Source: CBDFJH01 sp965198095 | GTDB lineage: Bacteria; Latescibacterota; UBA2968; GCA-2709665 | Assembly: GCA_965198095.1 (NCBI GenBank) | Contig: OZ240239.1 | Location: 2,480,001-2,544,000, forward strand | Direction: 5' to 3' | DNA length: 64,000 bases | Part shown: positions 35,427-44,678 of the stretch, one piece after another | Layout of the letters: every line of letters begins with the position of its first letter | Numbering within the stretch: position 1 is the first letter of the stretch | Program-made: the position numbers and the translations under genes | Notes under the pieces: model-generated | Told to the model about the DNA's origin: nothing | What the model saw: only the letters and a program-made list of their open reading frames with translations | The model's database searches: none

Positions 35427-38400
35427 TCAGTGAAAGTCCCGGCTCTTGAGGTGGAATGACGCATTCTCCAGCTTCGGCTTCCAGATTTTTTCAACCACCA
35501 GGTGGGTTACCCCTTCCGCCACCTGCAGATTTCCGGTCACGCCCATGCAGGAAAGCGTCTTGGCGAGCAGGGCATAGCGCTCGAAAGTCTGTTTCCAGAT
35601 GACCAGGTTCACGAACCCCGTCTCGTCCTCCAGCGTCATGAAAGTGACGCCCCGTGCGGTCCCCGGGTGCTGGCGGCAGATGACCATGCCCGCATAGCGA
35701 ATCCGGCGGCCATCCGACATCCGGTTGAGTTGGCGCGCAGTGGGCAGTCCGTGAGCAGCCAGAGCGGAACGCAGCGGTTTCAGGAGGTGGCCCCGGGAGC
35801 TGTGGCCGCTGGCTCGATAGTCCCAGACGATGGTCTCCGACCCACTCAGGGAGGGAAACCGGGGCGACGGGGCGCAGCTGCTCAATGGCAGCACAGGCTG
35901 GTGTTGGACTGCAAAACCGTGAATCTGCCAGAGCGCCCTTCGACGGTCCAGGCCGAAACAGTCGAAGGCGCCTGCCTCGGCCAGGGCCTCCAGCTTGTTC
36001 TGGTGGAGTCCGCTCCGCTGGGCGACATCCAGGAGATCTCGGAAGGGGGTCTGCCGGGTGGCCTCCGCCAGATTCTCTCCGTCTCTTTCCCCCAGCTCTC
36101 TGACGTAGCGCAGCCCCATGCGGACCGCGAACTCGGCGGCTTCCCCGCGACGACCCTCCCCGATCTCAACCAACGTGCAATCCCAGTGGCTGTCGAGAAT
36201 ACTGACCGGTCGCACCTCAACCCCGTGGATCCGGGCGTCGTTGACGATGGTGGCAGCCGAGTAGAACCCCATCGGCTGGGCATTCAGCAGGGCGCAGACG
36301 AACTCGGCTGGATAGTGGCATTTGAGATAGGCAGTGGCATAGACAAGATGAGCAAAGCTGGCAGCATGGCTTTCGGGGAAGCCGTATTCACCGAATCCAC
36401 GGATCTGTTGAAAGATACGCTCGGCAAACTCGTGCGGGATACCCTTCTCTACCATGCGGGTGACCAGAATCCGGCGGTGCCGCTCGATCCGTCCCGAACT
36501 TCGCCAGGCCGCCATGTCCCGCCGGAGCTGGTCGGCTTCGCCGGGGGTGTAGTCGGCCGCCACGATGGCGAGCTGCATCACCTGCTCTTGAAACAGGGGG
36601 ATTCCGAGGGTTTTTTTTAGAACGGGAATGAGAGAGGGGTGGGGATACTCGATCTTCTCCTCTCCGTTGCGCCGCCGAAGATAGGGGTGGACCATGCCGC
36701 CCGTGATGGGTCCGGGGCGAATAATGCTGATCTCGATCACCAAATCGTAGTAGCTGCGCGGCTTGAGGCGCCCCAACATGGCCATCTGGGCCCGACTTTC
36801 GATCTGAAACACCCCCACCGTATCGCTGCGGCAGGCCAGATCAAAGGTGGGGGCATCCCCCTTGGGGATGGTGGCAAGGCAGAGCTTTTGCCGACGGTGT
36901 CTCCGCAGGAGGTCGAAGCAGAGATGCAGGTGGGTGAGGGCGCCCAGTCCCAGGAGGTCCATCTTGAACAGACCGGCCTGCTCCACGTCCTCCTTGTCCC
37001 ATTGAATGACCGTTCTGCCCTCCATGGTGGCGTTCTCGATCGGCACCAGGTGATGGACGGGGCAATGACCCAGCAGAAAGCCGCCGGGATGGATGGAGAG
37101 ATGACGGGGAAAATCCTGAATCTCTTCCACTAGAGAAATGAGATGGCGCAGGGCCGGGTTTTGGGGATCGAGTCCGGCCTGGCGGATGAACGCATCGTTC
37201 CAGGGGGCATGGGAGGCCAGCTTGGCCAGCCGATCCAGGCTGGTTGCTGAGATCTCCAGTGCTTTTCCCACTTCACGGATGGCGGATCGAGACCGGTAGC
37301 GGACCACATTGGCCACCATGGCGGCGTGCTCACGTCCATACTTTTCGTAGACATGCTGGATTACCTCTTCACGGCGGTTGTGCTCGATGTCCAGGTCGAT
37401 ATCCGGAGGCTCGGCCCTCTCCCTGGAGAGAAAGCGCTCGAAGAGGAGTTCCACCTGGGTCGGATCCACGCTGGTAATCCCCAAGGCAAAGCAGACCGCG
37501 GAGTTGGCGGCCGACCCCCGACCTTGACAGAGGATGTTTTGACGGCGACAGTACTCGACGATCTCGTACATGGTCAGAAAGTAGCCTTCGTACTCCAGTT
37601 CCTGGATCAGCGCGAGCTCCTTCTCCAACTGTGGAATATGGTGCGGAAACTTTTCGCCCAGGCGACGGGCAGCCCCCTCGAAGGTCCGATCACGCAGGTA
37701 CTGTATGGAGGTCTCGCCCTCCGGCAGGCGTTCCAGTGGATAGCGGTAGCGCAACTCCTGGAGCGAGAAGGAACAGCGGGCGGCGACCTCCCGGGTTCGC
37801 ACGACCGATGCCGGATCATCGCTGAAGAGACGTGCCAGGTCACCCGGATGCTTCAAGGCGTGCTGGTCGTTCGGCTGGATGAGGCGGCCCGCCGCCGTCA
37901 GGGTCACACCTTCCCGGATACAGGTCAGGACGTCCTGCAGGCGGCGCCGTTCGGGCGCGTGATAGAGGACCTCCACAGCGGCCACGGTGGGCAGCCTGAA
38001 TCGGTCTGCCAGCTTCCGGAGCCGAATCTCTTGCAGGACTTCTTCCGCCCGACGGTGTCTGGCCAACAGGATGTGGAGGCGGTCTTCGAATGCCGCTTTG
38101 AGTTGCTCCAGGACAGGCTCCGGGCCGGCCTTTTCACCAGCGTTCAAGTCGGACTGGCCGATCCACAGAGCAGTCAAACCGGGACTGGCGCGACACACCT
38201 CCTGCCAGCCCAGCTTGCATTCCCCCTTGGAGGAACGCAGATGCCCGTCGGTCAGCAGTCGACAGAGATTGCGATAGCCTTCCTGGTCCTGGACCAGCAA
38301 CAGGATCTCCGAGCCGTCTTGGAGGCTGACCTGCGATCCTACAATCAAGTGGATACCCAGCTGGCGGGCGCGGACGTGGGCCCTCACGATTCCGTACACG

Positions 38401-38570
38401 CCATTGCGATCGGTGAGCGCCAGGGAAGAAATGCCGTTCTGATGGCAGGCGTCGACCAGCTCCTCGGGATGGCTGGCCCCTTCCAGAAAGGAATAGTTGC
38501 TCTTGCACCAGAGGGGAGCGTAGGACCGATCGGAGGGAGAGGCCTGAGCACTGATCTGGTTTGGAGCCAA
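35427..38570 (-). CDS. dnaE2: Error-prone DNA polymerase DnaE2 (ImuC)
   Basis: The protein has 1047 residues. It begins at a TTG, since no early in-frame ATG exists. The PHP domain shows SNYSFLEGASHPEEL and LTDRNGVYGI. The C-family polymerase palm carries PDIDLDIEHNRREEV (Asp390, Asp392). The C-terminus has the OB-fold segment GVTFMTLEDETGFVNLVIW and lacks the beta-clamp and tau-binding tail of replicative DnaE. It replicates damaged DNA together with ImuA and ImuB during SOS. It is last in the lexA-imuA-imuB-dnaE2 operon, 70 bases after imuB. Confidence 0.95.
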   Translation of the reverse strand: MAPNQISAQASPSDRSYAPLWCKSNYSFLEGASHPEELVDACHQNGISSLALTDRNGVYGIVRAHVRARQLGIHLIVGSQVSLQDGSEILLLVQDQEGYRNLCRLLTDGHLRSSKGECKLGWQEVCRASPGLTALWIGQSDLNAGEKAGPEPVLEQLKAAFEDRLHILLARHRRAEEVLQEIRLRKLADRFRLPTVAAVEVLYHAPERRRLQDVLTCIREGVTLTAAGRLIQPNDQHALKHPGDLARLFSDDPASVVRTREVAARCSFSLQELRYRYPLERLPEGETSIQYLRDRTFEGAARRLGEKFPHHIPQLEKELALIQELEYEGYFLTMYEIVEYCRRQNILCQGRGSAANSAVCFALGITSVDPTQVELLFERFLSRERAEPPDIDLDIEHNRREEVIQHVYEKYGREHAAMVANVVRYRSRSAIREVGKALEISATSLDRLAKLASHAPWNDAFIRQAGLDPQNPALRHLISLVEEIQDFPRHLSIHPGGFLLGHCPVHHLVPIENATMEGRTVIQWDKEDVEQAGLFKMDLLGLGALTHLHLCFDLLRRHRRQKLCLATIPKGDAPTFDLACRSDTVGVFQIESRAQMAMLGRLKPRSYYDLVIEISIIRPGPITGGMVHPYLRRRNGEEKIEYPHPSLIPVLKKTLGIPLFQEQVMQLAIVAADYTPGEADQLRRDMAAWRSSGRIERHRRILVTRMVEKGIPHEFAERIFQQIRGFGEYGFPESHAASFAHLVYATAYLKCHYPAEFVCALLNAQPMGFYSAATIVNDARIHGVEVRPVSILDSHWDCTLVEIGEGRRGEAAEFAVRMGLRYVRELGERDGENLAEATRQTPFRDLLDVAQRSGLHQNKLEALAEAGAFDCFGLDRRRALWQIHGFAVQHQPVLPLSSCAPSPRFPSLSGSETIVWDYRASGHSSRGHLLKPLRSALAAHGLPTARQLNRMSDGRRIRYAGMVICRQHPGTARGVTFMTLEDETGFVNLVIWKQTFERYALLAKTLSCMGVTGNLQVAEGVTHLVVEKIWKPKLENASFHLKSRDFH

Positions 38571-38640
38571 GGGTCACGGTTTCCGTTGTCTTGATAATCG
38601 TGGAGATCTCAGCGTCCAGGGGACGGCCGAACAGGTCAAG

Positions 38641-40125
38641 TCACTCGACGCGGCCCTGAGCGTACCAGCGCCGCCTTTGTTGGTCGTAGTAGACCCAGAG
38701 AGTCTCTCCCCGATCGGTGTTGACGAACCGATAGTCTCTCCGAACCTCTCGACGCCACCAGCCTCCATTGACTCGGTCGTCCATCAGGCGCCCCAGGCCG
38801 GGCGATGGCTCCCAGTTTCCCGGAGATAGCGTTCTGGGTCGCACGTGGGCACGCCGTACCAGGGGGCGCATGGCGACCGGTCGGGGGCTGGCCACGGTGA
38901 AACTCTCGAAAGGCTGCCACTCGGAACGGGCTTCCGGCAGATGCCCTGATTTGAGCCGGACCGAGAGCACCGAATCCGGGCCGAACTCGGCTCGCACCCG
39001 GGCCAGAGCAATCAAGGCCGCCTCAGTATCGCGGCGTGGATTCCGCTGCAGTAGGTTCAGTGCCTCGGCGGAGACGCACGCGCCCTCCACTTCGAGGTAC
39101 AATTCCACCGGAGGAACGCGGAAGGAGACTGTCTCCAGGTGCAAACGGATCAGATCCAGCAGGGTGGAAACCTCCAGGGTCGGTCTGGCTGCCTGGATGC
39201 GCTGATGATGACGGTCTCCGTCCTCCAGCAGAAGTTGCAACTGGAGGGCCGCCACCGCTTGGCATCTTTTCGCGACCGCCCTCAACAAGGGACCCAGCAA
39301 CTGGTGGATCCAATAAAGGAGTCCCAGGGCATTGCAATCCGTCTCATTCAGGTCTATCCGGGCGCAAAGAGGCTCAGGGACCCTTCGGGGTTGGAGCGGC
39401 AGCGTCAGTTCCCCTGACGCAAAGCGGTAGAGGCTCCAGGCCTGCCCGCCAAGGTGACGTGCGATACTGCCTTCGGGAAGATCCAGGAAGTCTCCCACGG
39501 TATGAATCGCCAATTTGTCCAGCCGATCTCGCAGCTTCGGATCGAGGTGCAGATGCAGCAGCCGCACCCTGCGGCTTTCGGCCTCTTCGACCTCGAAGGA
39601 GGGGATCACGGTCAAAAGGTTCCTTGCCCTGGCGATGGCATAGCTGCCAAAACGGCTGAAACCGACCACGATACTCGCCGGCAACGCCAGCCGGGAGAGG
39701 TGGGTGTCGATCTGCCTGGCCCAATCCTCGAGAGATGCATAGAGTCTGTCGAGTCCGCTGGCGTCGGCCCAGAAAATCCCCGGTTCGTCGTTACAGGGCT
39801 CGATCCTGGGACTGAAACGGTCCAGCAGTTGGTGGATCTGCCGGACCGTGGCCTGGATTTCCCCTTCTGAAACCGTCCCCGCGCACAGGTTCCGGTCCAG
39901 CGAAAGGGCGGAGGCATAGCGCATCCCCGACCGAATGCCGGCGCGACCGGCTGCCGTGTTCATCCATAGGATGGGGCTTTGAGGCTTCTCTTCCTCCACC
40001 ACTGCGGCCGGCCTCCGTCTCCACTCCGGGTGTCTTTTCAACAGGAGCTGCAACGGCAGCGACTGGATATTAATACAGGCCATCCGGTCCACGACAGATC
40101 TCGGCGTGGCGCCAACCCGGTCCAT
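38641..40125 (-). CDS. imuB: ImuB, catalytically inactive Y-family polymerase-like protein
   Basis: The protein has 494 residues from ATG 40125, preceded by GAAGGA; ATG 40083 (MACINIQSLPLQLL) fits the family N-terminus better. The Y-family fold is recognisable (FWADASGLDRL, then LDKLAIHTVGDFLDLPEG), but the palm motif that is HIDMDxFFA in Pol IV reads INIQSLPLQ here, with no catalytic carboxylates, as is known for ImuB. Its role is to bring DnaE2 to the sliding clamp. It overlaps imuA, indicating coupled translation. Confidence 0.92.
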   Translation of the reverse strand: MDRVGATPRSVVDRMACINIQSLPLQLLLKRHPEWRRRPAAVVEEEKPQSPILWMNTAAGRAGIRSGMRYASALSLDRNLCAGTVSEGEIQATVRQIHQLLDRFSPRIEPCNDEPGIFWADASGLDRLYASLEDWARQIDTHLSRLALPASIVVGFSRFGSYAIARARNLLTVIPSFEVEEAESRRVRLLHLHLDPKLRDRLDKLAIHTVGDFLDLPEGSIARHLGGQAWSLYRFASGELTLPLQPRRVPEPLCARIDLNETDCNALGLLYWIHQLLGPLLRAVAKRCQAVAALQLQLLLEDGDRHHQRIQAARPTLEVSTLLDLIRLHLETVSFRVPPVELYLEVEGACVSAEALNLLQRNPRRDTEAALIALARVRAEFGPDSVLSVRLKSGHLPEARSEWQPFESFTVASPRPVAMRPLVRRAHVRPRTLSPGNWEPSPGLGRLMDDRVNGGWWRREVRRDYRFVNTDRGETLWVYYDQQRRRWYAQGRVE

Positions 40126-40705
40126 GGTGTCTGTCCTTCAAGATCTCAATTTCGTATCGAAAGCGGTCGAACCCCAGACGTCGACAGGAGCTTTGCCCTC
40201 TCAGAGAGACCATCGGTCCCAGCGAAGGCGCCTCTCTGGCTTTGGAGGTCAGGCAGAGGAGAGCGGTTTCGTGGGTCCGTGCCTGCTGGACCAGACGCAC
40301 CTGCAGCGGAATGGGAATCGTGGGGTTGGAGTTCAGATCCATCACGATCAAGCCGAAGGCTCCCGACCTCAAGAGCCGGTCCGCCGCACGCGCCGCGGCC
40401 TGTGCATCCGGGACGCGGATGACCACGAGGGCGTTCAGATCTACGCCGTTTTCGGCTGCATCCGGGGCAAAGAAGGTGTCCGGCGTGGCTGTGATCCAGG
40501 CCACCGGCTCACCTTCGAGCTGTGCATCCAACACCAGCCGAAAGGCAGCGGTTAGCAGAGCAGCTCCAGGAATAGAGGAGAGCTCACAAAGGCGTCCGGC
40601 CAATTGCGCCCGTGACCAGAGTGGTGTTTCCTTTCGAGGCTCCGCTGGCACCGAGTTGAGACGGATCCTGAGGTCCCTCAAGTCACGGGTCTGTAAGGCT
40701 GACAT
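40070..40705 (-). CDS. imuA: ImuA, RecA-like SOS mutagenesis accessory protein
   Basis: The protein has 211 residues with an AGAAGGAG ribosome site. The sequence follows the RecA-like core of ImuA (WSRAQLAGRLCELSSIPGAA, EGEPVAWITA, LLRSGAFGLIVMDL, LVQQARTHETALLCLT), with no Walker A lysine motif, so ATP binding is doubtful. In characterised systems ImuA works with ImuB and DnaE2 in damage-induced mutagenesis. It lies 15 bases after lexA and overlaps imuB. Confidence 0.85.
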   Translation of the reverse strand: MSALQTRDLRDLRIRLNSVPAEPRKETPLWSRAQLAGRLCELSSIPGAALLTAAFRLVLDAQLEGEPVAWITATPDTFFAPDAAENGVDLNALVVIRVPDAQAAARAADRLLRSGAFGLIVMDLNSNPTIPIPLQVRLVQQARTHETALLCLTSKAREAPSLGPMVSLRGQSSCRRLGFDRFRYEIEILKDRHHGPGWRHAEICRGPDGLY

Positions 40706-40720
40706 CCTCGCTCCTTCTGG

Positions 40721-41335
40721 TTATTCGATATACCTTCGCACTTCGATGACTTTGCCCAGGAGTGAAAACGGCTCTCCATCCTCTCGGGGGACAATCGACT
40801 CGAAGGCATCATTCTCGGGATGCAATTCGATGCGTCCGTCCTTTTCCCGGTATCTTTTTACGGTCGCCTCTTCACCTATCAGGGCGACTACGATATCCCC
40901 CGATCTGGCAGTCGGCTGTCTGCGGACGATCACGGTGTCTCCCGGCAGGATGCCGGCTTGGCGCATGCTCTCCCCCTGAACGGACAGAGCAAACAGCTCC
41001 CGGTGATCGAAACGTGTCTGTACCGGGATATATTCGTCCGGGTTCTGTATGGCCGTGGTCAGGTCTCCCGCCTGAACGCGTCCCAGCATGGGGATCAAGT
41101 GGGAGGAACGAGCCCTCTCCAACTCCGGCAGGCGATGGGCCCTGGCTTTGCCGGAGTTTTTGACCAGCTTCCCCTCGGATACCAGTGCCTCCAGATGCTG
41201 ACGAGCCGACTGAACCGCCCGGAATCCAAAAGCCTGCTGTACCTCCCGGGTGGTGGGTGAGGTGCCGTTCAGAATCCTCTCCCGTACGAACGCATAGATT
41301 TTTTTCCGGGTCTCTCCAGGTGGCGTGTAGGCCAT
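40721..41335 (-). CDS. lexA: LexA SOS repressor
   Basis: The protein has 204 residues from ATG 41335, preceded by AGGAGAGGAA. The N-terminal winged helix (TTREVQQAFGFRAVQSARQHL) binds the operator. The C-terminal peptidase has the Ala89-Gly90 cleavage site (GRVQAGDL), nucleophile Ser123 (QGESMR) and base Lys160 (ATVKRY). Activated RecA triggers self-cleavage. It is first in the operon with imuA, imuB and dnaE2, so the repressor controls its own mutagenesis cassette. The frame extension to 41413 crosses the operator and is rejected. Confidence 0.95.
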   Translation of the reverse strand: MAYTPPGETRKKIYAFVRERILNGTSPTTREVQQAFGFRAVQSARQHLEALVSEGKLVKNSGKARAHRLPELERARSSHLIPMLGRVQAGDLTTAIQNPDEYIPVQTRFDHRELFALSVQGESMRQAGILPGDTVIVRRQPTARSGDIVVALIGEEATVKRYREKDGRIELHPENDAFESIVPREDGEPFSLLGKVIEVRRYIE

Positions 41336-41402
41336 GTTCCTCTCCTGAGTCGGATGACGATAAAGTGACCGGGGAAACAAAGAAGGAACATTCAACAGCA
41401 AG

Positions 41403-41429
41403 AAAACAGACAAATATCTGTTTTGTCAA
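41403..41429 (-). promoter_or_regulatory. Probable LexA operator and -35 box of the lexA-imuA-imuB-dnaE2 operon
   Basis: AAAACAGA (41403-41410) and TCTGTTTT (41417-41424) form a perfect 8-bp inverted repeat with a 6-base spacer. Its core reads ACAG-N8-CTGT, the reverse arm order of the enterobacterial box. A consensus -35, TTGACA, read on the minus strand at 41429-41424, abuts the repeat, so a bound repressor would block the polymerase. The position about 70-90 bases before lexA fits. Confidence 0.65.
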
Positions 41430-41539
41430 GCATTTTTTTCGGCTGACGGACGTTTCCCTTTTTCTGCTGATTCAACGGTCTCTTCTGCTGGATGGGTCAC
41501 ACGGCAGTAAGAAGGTCCAGCATAACATCCAGAAGGACT

Positions 41540-41857
41540 ATGCTCCTGAAAGGATATGAAGCAATGGACTTCGGACCGAGGAAGAACCTTTTTGTGGTGC
41601 GGGTTGTGGACGATCGTGTGAGGTACGTGCTTCCTGAAAGAAATCGGGTCTTGGAGGAAGACCTGGGCAGGCGGATGAGGCCCGGGATGGAGAGGGCGGT
41701 TACCGCCCGGTACGAGGGGGACCGGGAGGACGATTTCGTCTATCTGAAAATTGACGTCAGAGAAATGCCGCCGGGCGTCTACGAACTGATGGTGACGGTG
41801 AAAGACGTCCGGACAGGGCGACGTAGTGAACCAAGATGGTGCCCCCTTTCTGTCTAA
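41540..41857 (+). pseudogene. GWxTD-like C-terminal fragment ended by the MITE-like repeat
   Basis: A coding frame reaches 41857. Its late segment, LKIDVREMPPGVYELMVTV, then KDVRTGRRSEP, resembles the C-terminal beta domain of secreted GWxTD-type proteins (LPPGxYxLxVxVxD). The TAA stop is supplied by the first bases of the repeat that starts at 41855. An ATG at 41540 follows AGAAGGA, but no signal peptide is present, so this is more likely a truncated relic than a whole gene. Confidence 0.4.
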
Positions 41858-42322
41858 CCTGAATCATTCATAAATTTGCTGAAAATCGTCATAATTTTAT
41901 GTAGAACAATCAGTTATTCAATTTGATCTAAAAGACTTTGTTTGGGTGCAATAACTGGAAAGCCCAGGATTTACGCAGATTGTTCAGATTTCACGAGTGA
42001 TTCGGGCCAGATGTCATCGGGGCCGTGGCGTTTCGGCTCTCCAGCTGCTTCGGCGTTCCTCCTCCCCGGGGGTTAGGGCCCTCTGTGGGACGGGGTCAGG
42101 TGCGGGGACGGATGTGGGGGCGAATGGAAATTCGCGGTGTGGGGGCGGGTCCCGCGGTGGGCATCAGGCGGGGGGAGGCGTTCATTCTTTTCTCGGCGCC
42201 AGTCCTTTCCAGTGAGGCTGAGTCGCCACGGCCCGAGCCTCCCCGGCGTTTGAGGGGCCTGCCTGCAGCGCGGTGCGCCGCGCAGGCAGGCGCCCTTCTT
42301 TTGTCACCTTTTCTTGGGCGCC
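41855..42322. repeat. MITE-like dispersed repeat, copy 1, left part
   Basis: From TAACCTGAATCATTCATAAA to TTGGGCGCC this sequence matches the 60768-61292 copy almost base for base, with scattered substitutions. It contains a GC-rich core and a GCCTGCCTGC/GCAGGCAGGC hairpin (about 42246-42290). Its end is split by an IS481-family element; the remainder is at 43612-43672. No credible protein is encoded. Confidence 0.85.
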
Positions 42323-43611
42323 TGTACAGACCGGACAGATAGGTAACACCTGTTCGGGGACATGGGTTACACCTCATTGTCCTATTGTAGACTCGGAAAG
42401 GGGGGTCTACAATGCCTTGGCAGGAGGTGTCCGTCGTCTCTCTTCGAACAGAATTTGTCACGTTTGCTCAGCGTGAAGGGGCCAATATCAGTGAACTATG
42501 TCGCCGGTTTGGGATCAGCCGTAAGACCGGCCACAAGTGGCTGAAGCGCTCTAAAACGCATGGGATGTCTGCCCTGGAGGACCGTAGCAGACGTCCCCGG
42601 AGGATGCCTCTTCGAACCTCCAAAGAGGTCGAAGACAAGGTCCTAAGGCTCCGAGATGTCCACCCTGTGTGGGGTGCGCGGAAGCTCCGTCGTCGGTTGC
42701 AAGACCTAGGTGAACGGGCCCTCCCCGCACCCAGCACGATCACAGAGATCCTCCGACGCCGAGGACGTCTGGATCCTGCAGAGTCAAAGCAGCGCCTGGC
42801 CTGGCAGCGCTTCGAGCACCCGACACCGAATGCGCTGTGGCAGATGGATTTCAAGGGACATTTTCCGCTGCACCGCGGCCAATGCCATCCGCTAACGGTG
42901 CTGGATGATCACTCTCGCTTTGCCCTGGGGCTGGAAGCCTGTGGCCGTCAAACAGGAACCGCCATCCAACCGCGATTAGCCCAGATCTTTGAAAGATACG
43001 GATTGCCCGATTCCATCCTGACCGATAATGGGGCTCCGTGGTGGGGGACCAAAAGCGGAACCGTCACACAGATCTCGATATGGCTTATTCGACTGGGCAT
43101 CCGTCTGACTCGATGTCGTCCGTATCACCCCCAGACCCAGGGGAAGGACGAACGCTTTCACCGCACCCTGAAAGCGGAGCTGATCGCCTACCGTCCCTGG
43201 AAGAGCCTGGCCCAGTGTCAGCGTGAGTTCGACCGGTGGCGAACTGTGTATAACTTCGAGCGCCCACACGAGGCCCTGAAACTAGAGGTTCCAGCGAGCC
43301 GGTATCGGCCCAGTCCGCGTCCGTTTCCCGGTCGCCTTCCGGCGATTGAATACGGCCCCGACGATCACGTGTGCAACGTCGGCTGGAATGGCTCCTTCGA
43401 GTATGAAGGCAGAAGCCTTCAGGTCAGCAGTGCCCTAAAGGGATTTCCCGTGGCGGTTCGGCCTACAACTACAGATGGATTTATCGAGATCTACTTCTGC
43501 AATCAGCGTGTTGGAGCGTTCCATCTCGATGACTCTGGAGCCACTTAACCCGCTCCAAAAAGTGTTACCCATGTACCCGAACACCTGTTACCCATGTACC
43601 CGGTCTATACA
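42323..43611 (+). mobile_element. Complete IS481-family insertion sequence (1289 bp)
   Basis: The left end TGTACAGACCGGACAGATAG and the inverted right end TGTATAGACCGGGTACATGG form imperfect terminal inverted repeats of about 30 bp with the TGT...ACA termini typical of IS481. The flanks carry a 6-bp target duplication, GGCGCC (42317-42322 and 43612-43617). The element interrupts a MITE-like repeat whose uninterrupted copy lies at 60768. It contains one transposase gene and appears intact. Confidence 0.9.
42412..43548 (+). CDS. IS481-family transposase
   Basis: The protein has 378 residues. An N-terminal helix-turn-helix (GANISELCRRFGISRKTGHK) and a linker rich in Arg precede a DDE integrase core: first Asp in LWQMDFKGHF, second Asp in SILTDNGAPW, and Glu in HPQTQGKDERFHRTLKAEL. 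A C-terminal domain (YHPQTQ..., ASRYRPSPRPFPG) completes the family length. It carries out cut-and-paste or copy-paste of the surrounding element. It appears functional. Confidence 0.95.
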   Translation: MPWQEVSVVSLRTEFVTFAQREGANISELCRRFGISRKTGHKWLKRSKTHGMSALEDRSRRPRRMPLRTSKEVEDKVLRLRDVHPVWGARKLRRRLQDLGERALPAPSTITEILRRRGRLDPAESKQRLAWQRFEHPTPNALWQMDFKGHFPLHRGQCHPLTVLDDHSRFALGLEACGRQTGTAIQPRLAQIFERYGLPDSILTDNGAPWWGTKSGTVTQISIWLIRLGIRLTRCRPYHPQTQGKDERFHRTLKAELIAYRPWKSLAQCQREFDRWRTVYNFERPHEALKLEVPASRYRPSPRPFPGRLPAIEYGPDDHVCNVGWNGSFEYEGRSLQVSSALKGFPVAVRPTTTDGFIEIYFCNQRVGAFHLDDSGAT

Positions 43612-43672
43612 GGCGCCCAAGAAAAGGTGAGTACGAGCGACTTTCCTAACCTTTTTTATGAAATTATTCACG
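43612..43672. repeat. MITE-like dispersed repeat, copy 1, right part
   Basis: After the duplicated GGCGCC the sequence continues CCAAGAAAAGGTGAGTACGA and CTTTTTTATGAAATTATTCA, matching the right end of the 60768-61292 copy. Its outer end is an imperfect inverted copy of the left end (TGAATAATTTCATAAA against TGAATCATTCATAAA). Confidence 0.8.
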
Positions 43673-44102
43673 TACAGTTCGTAAGGGGTGCGCCGCTCCG
43701 CCCTGCCTCCGCCCGTCGTCGGTCTGGACCGCACCCACCTCCAAGCCCCGGTCTTCGTATTGGCGTGGCACGTTCGCCCGGCATTCCTTGAAGACAAAAA
43801 AAAGGCCATCACCAGAGGCCCCCAAGGTAGATTGCGAGCGGGCTGAGGTGCGTTCTGGACGTCTGCTCAGGGGCCGCGCCGATGGTTGGCTACCTGCGGT
43901 GCCTGGGTAATGGCCATTCGGATGAATCAACAAAAGATAGGCTTAAGCGGCGGGAGTGTCAACGGAAACCCAAACGCGCCCTTGTTTTTCTGTCCCGGAT
44001 ATCCGAAATTAAATCTCCGGGGAGCGTCGTTGCGCCGCAGGCCGGGCTCTGGTGCAGGATTGCGGAAGGCGCGTCCGCTCGCCCTCGGACAAAGGAGGCC
44101 GC
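43673..44102. other. Intergenic stretch without a recognisable gene
   Basis: Several short frames occur, but none resembles a known protein. The last ten bases carry the AAAGGAGG ribosome site for the following gene. Confidence 0.4.
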
Positions 44103-44597
44103 GTGGAGTGTTTCACGATTTATCTCGACGACGTTGATGGCAGTGACCGTGGTGGCAGGAGGCTGAAGCTCTTCTGGCTGTTTGAGGCCTTGTTGGGTGC
44201 AACATGTATCTTTCTAGGCATTTCAGGTCTGAGTGGATCTGTAAGTCAGGAGAAGATGCCTTGGCCTTGGTTCCACTGGGTTCAGATCGTCTTCGGGACG
44301 CTTATGCTTTTGGGCTACGGTGGCCATATCTTAGCCACCAAGATGCTGGGCCGCCCGCACCTGACCTTTTCGGACGACGGCCTCGAGCTCCAACTGAGAC
44401 AATTTCGAAAGGCAAGGCAAGTGCCGTGGAGTGACGTGGCAGACGTTCGGCTCGGGATGAACAGGGTGAAAATCAGCCGGAGAGATGATCGCCAGGGAAA
44501 CGTGGCGATACCATTGGAATCCTATATGTTGAACCGGCAGGTCGAGGAGCGCTTCAGGGCCTACGCGTCTCGAAAGGGCTTTGAGATTGTCGAGTAG
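44103..44597 (+). CDS. Two-TM membrane protein with PH-like cytosolic domain
   Basis: The protein has 164 residues from GTG 44103, chosen because a perfect AAAGGAGG lies just upstream; the longer frame from 44052 lacks one. Two hydrophobic helices (LFWLFEALLGATCIFLGISG and VQIVFGTLMLLGYGGHIL) are followed by a small beta-rich domain (HLTFSDDGLELQLRQF, VPWSDVADVRLG, IPLESYML) that resembles bacterial PH-like domains such as the STM3941/YdbT type. Function is unknown. Confidence 0.7.
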   Translation: MECFTIYLDDVDGSDRGGRRLKLFWLFEALLGATCIFLGISGLSGSVSQEKMPWPWFHWVQIVFGTLMLLGYGGHILATKMLGRPHLTFSDDGLELQLRQFRKARQVPWSDVADVRLGMNRVKISRRDDRQGNVAIPLESYMLNRQVEERFRAYASRKGFEIVE

Positions 44598-44678
44598 GCA
44601 TCGCAGGAGTGACGGCGTCGCGTCGTTCTCCGGGCCGGGCATCGCCCGATCGCCCGTTCTTGGGACTGGAGTTTTTTT

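Noticed and set aside
42025..42342. Protein-coding frames within the MITE-like repeat, also present in copy 2
   Set aside because: They are Gly/Arg/Pro-rich, start at different points in the two copies and show no codon-position bias in the differences I can see; the unit is better explained as non-coding.
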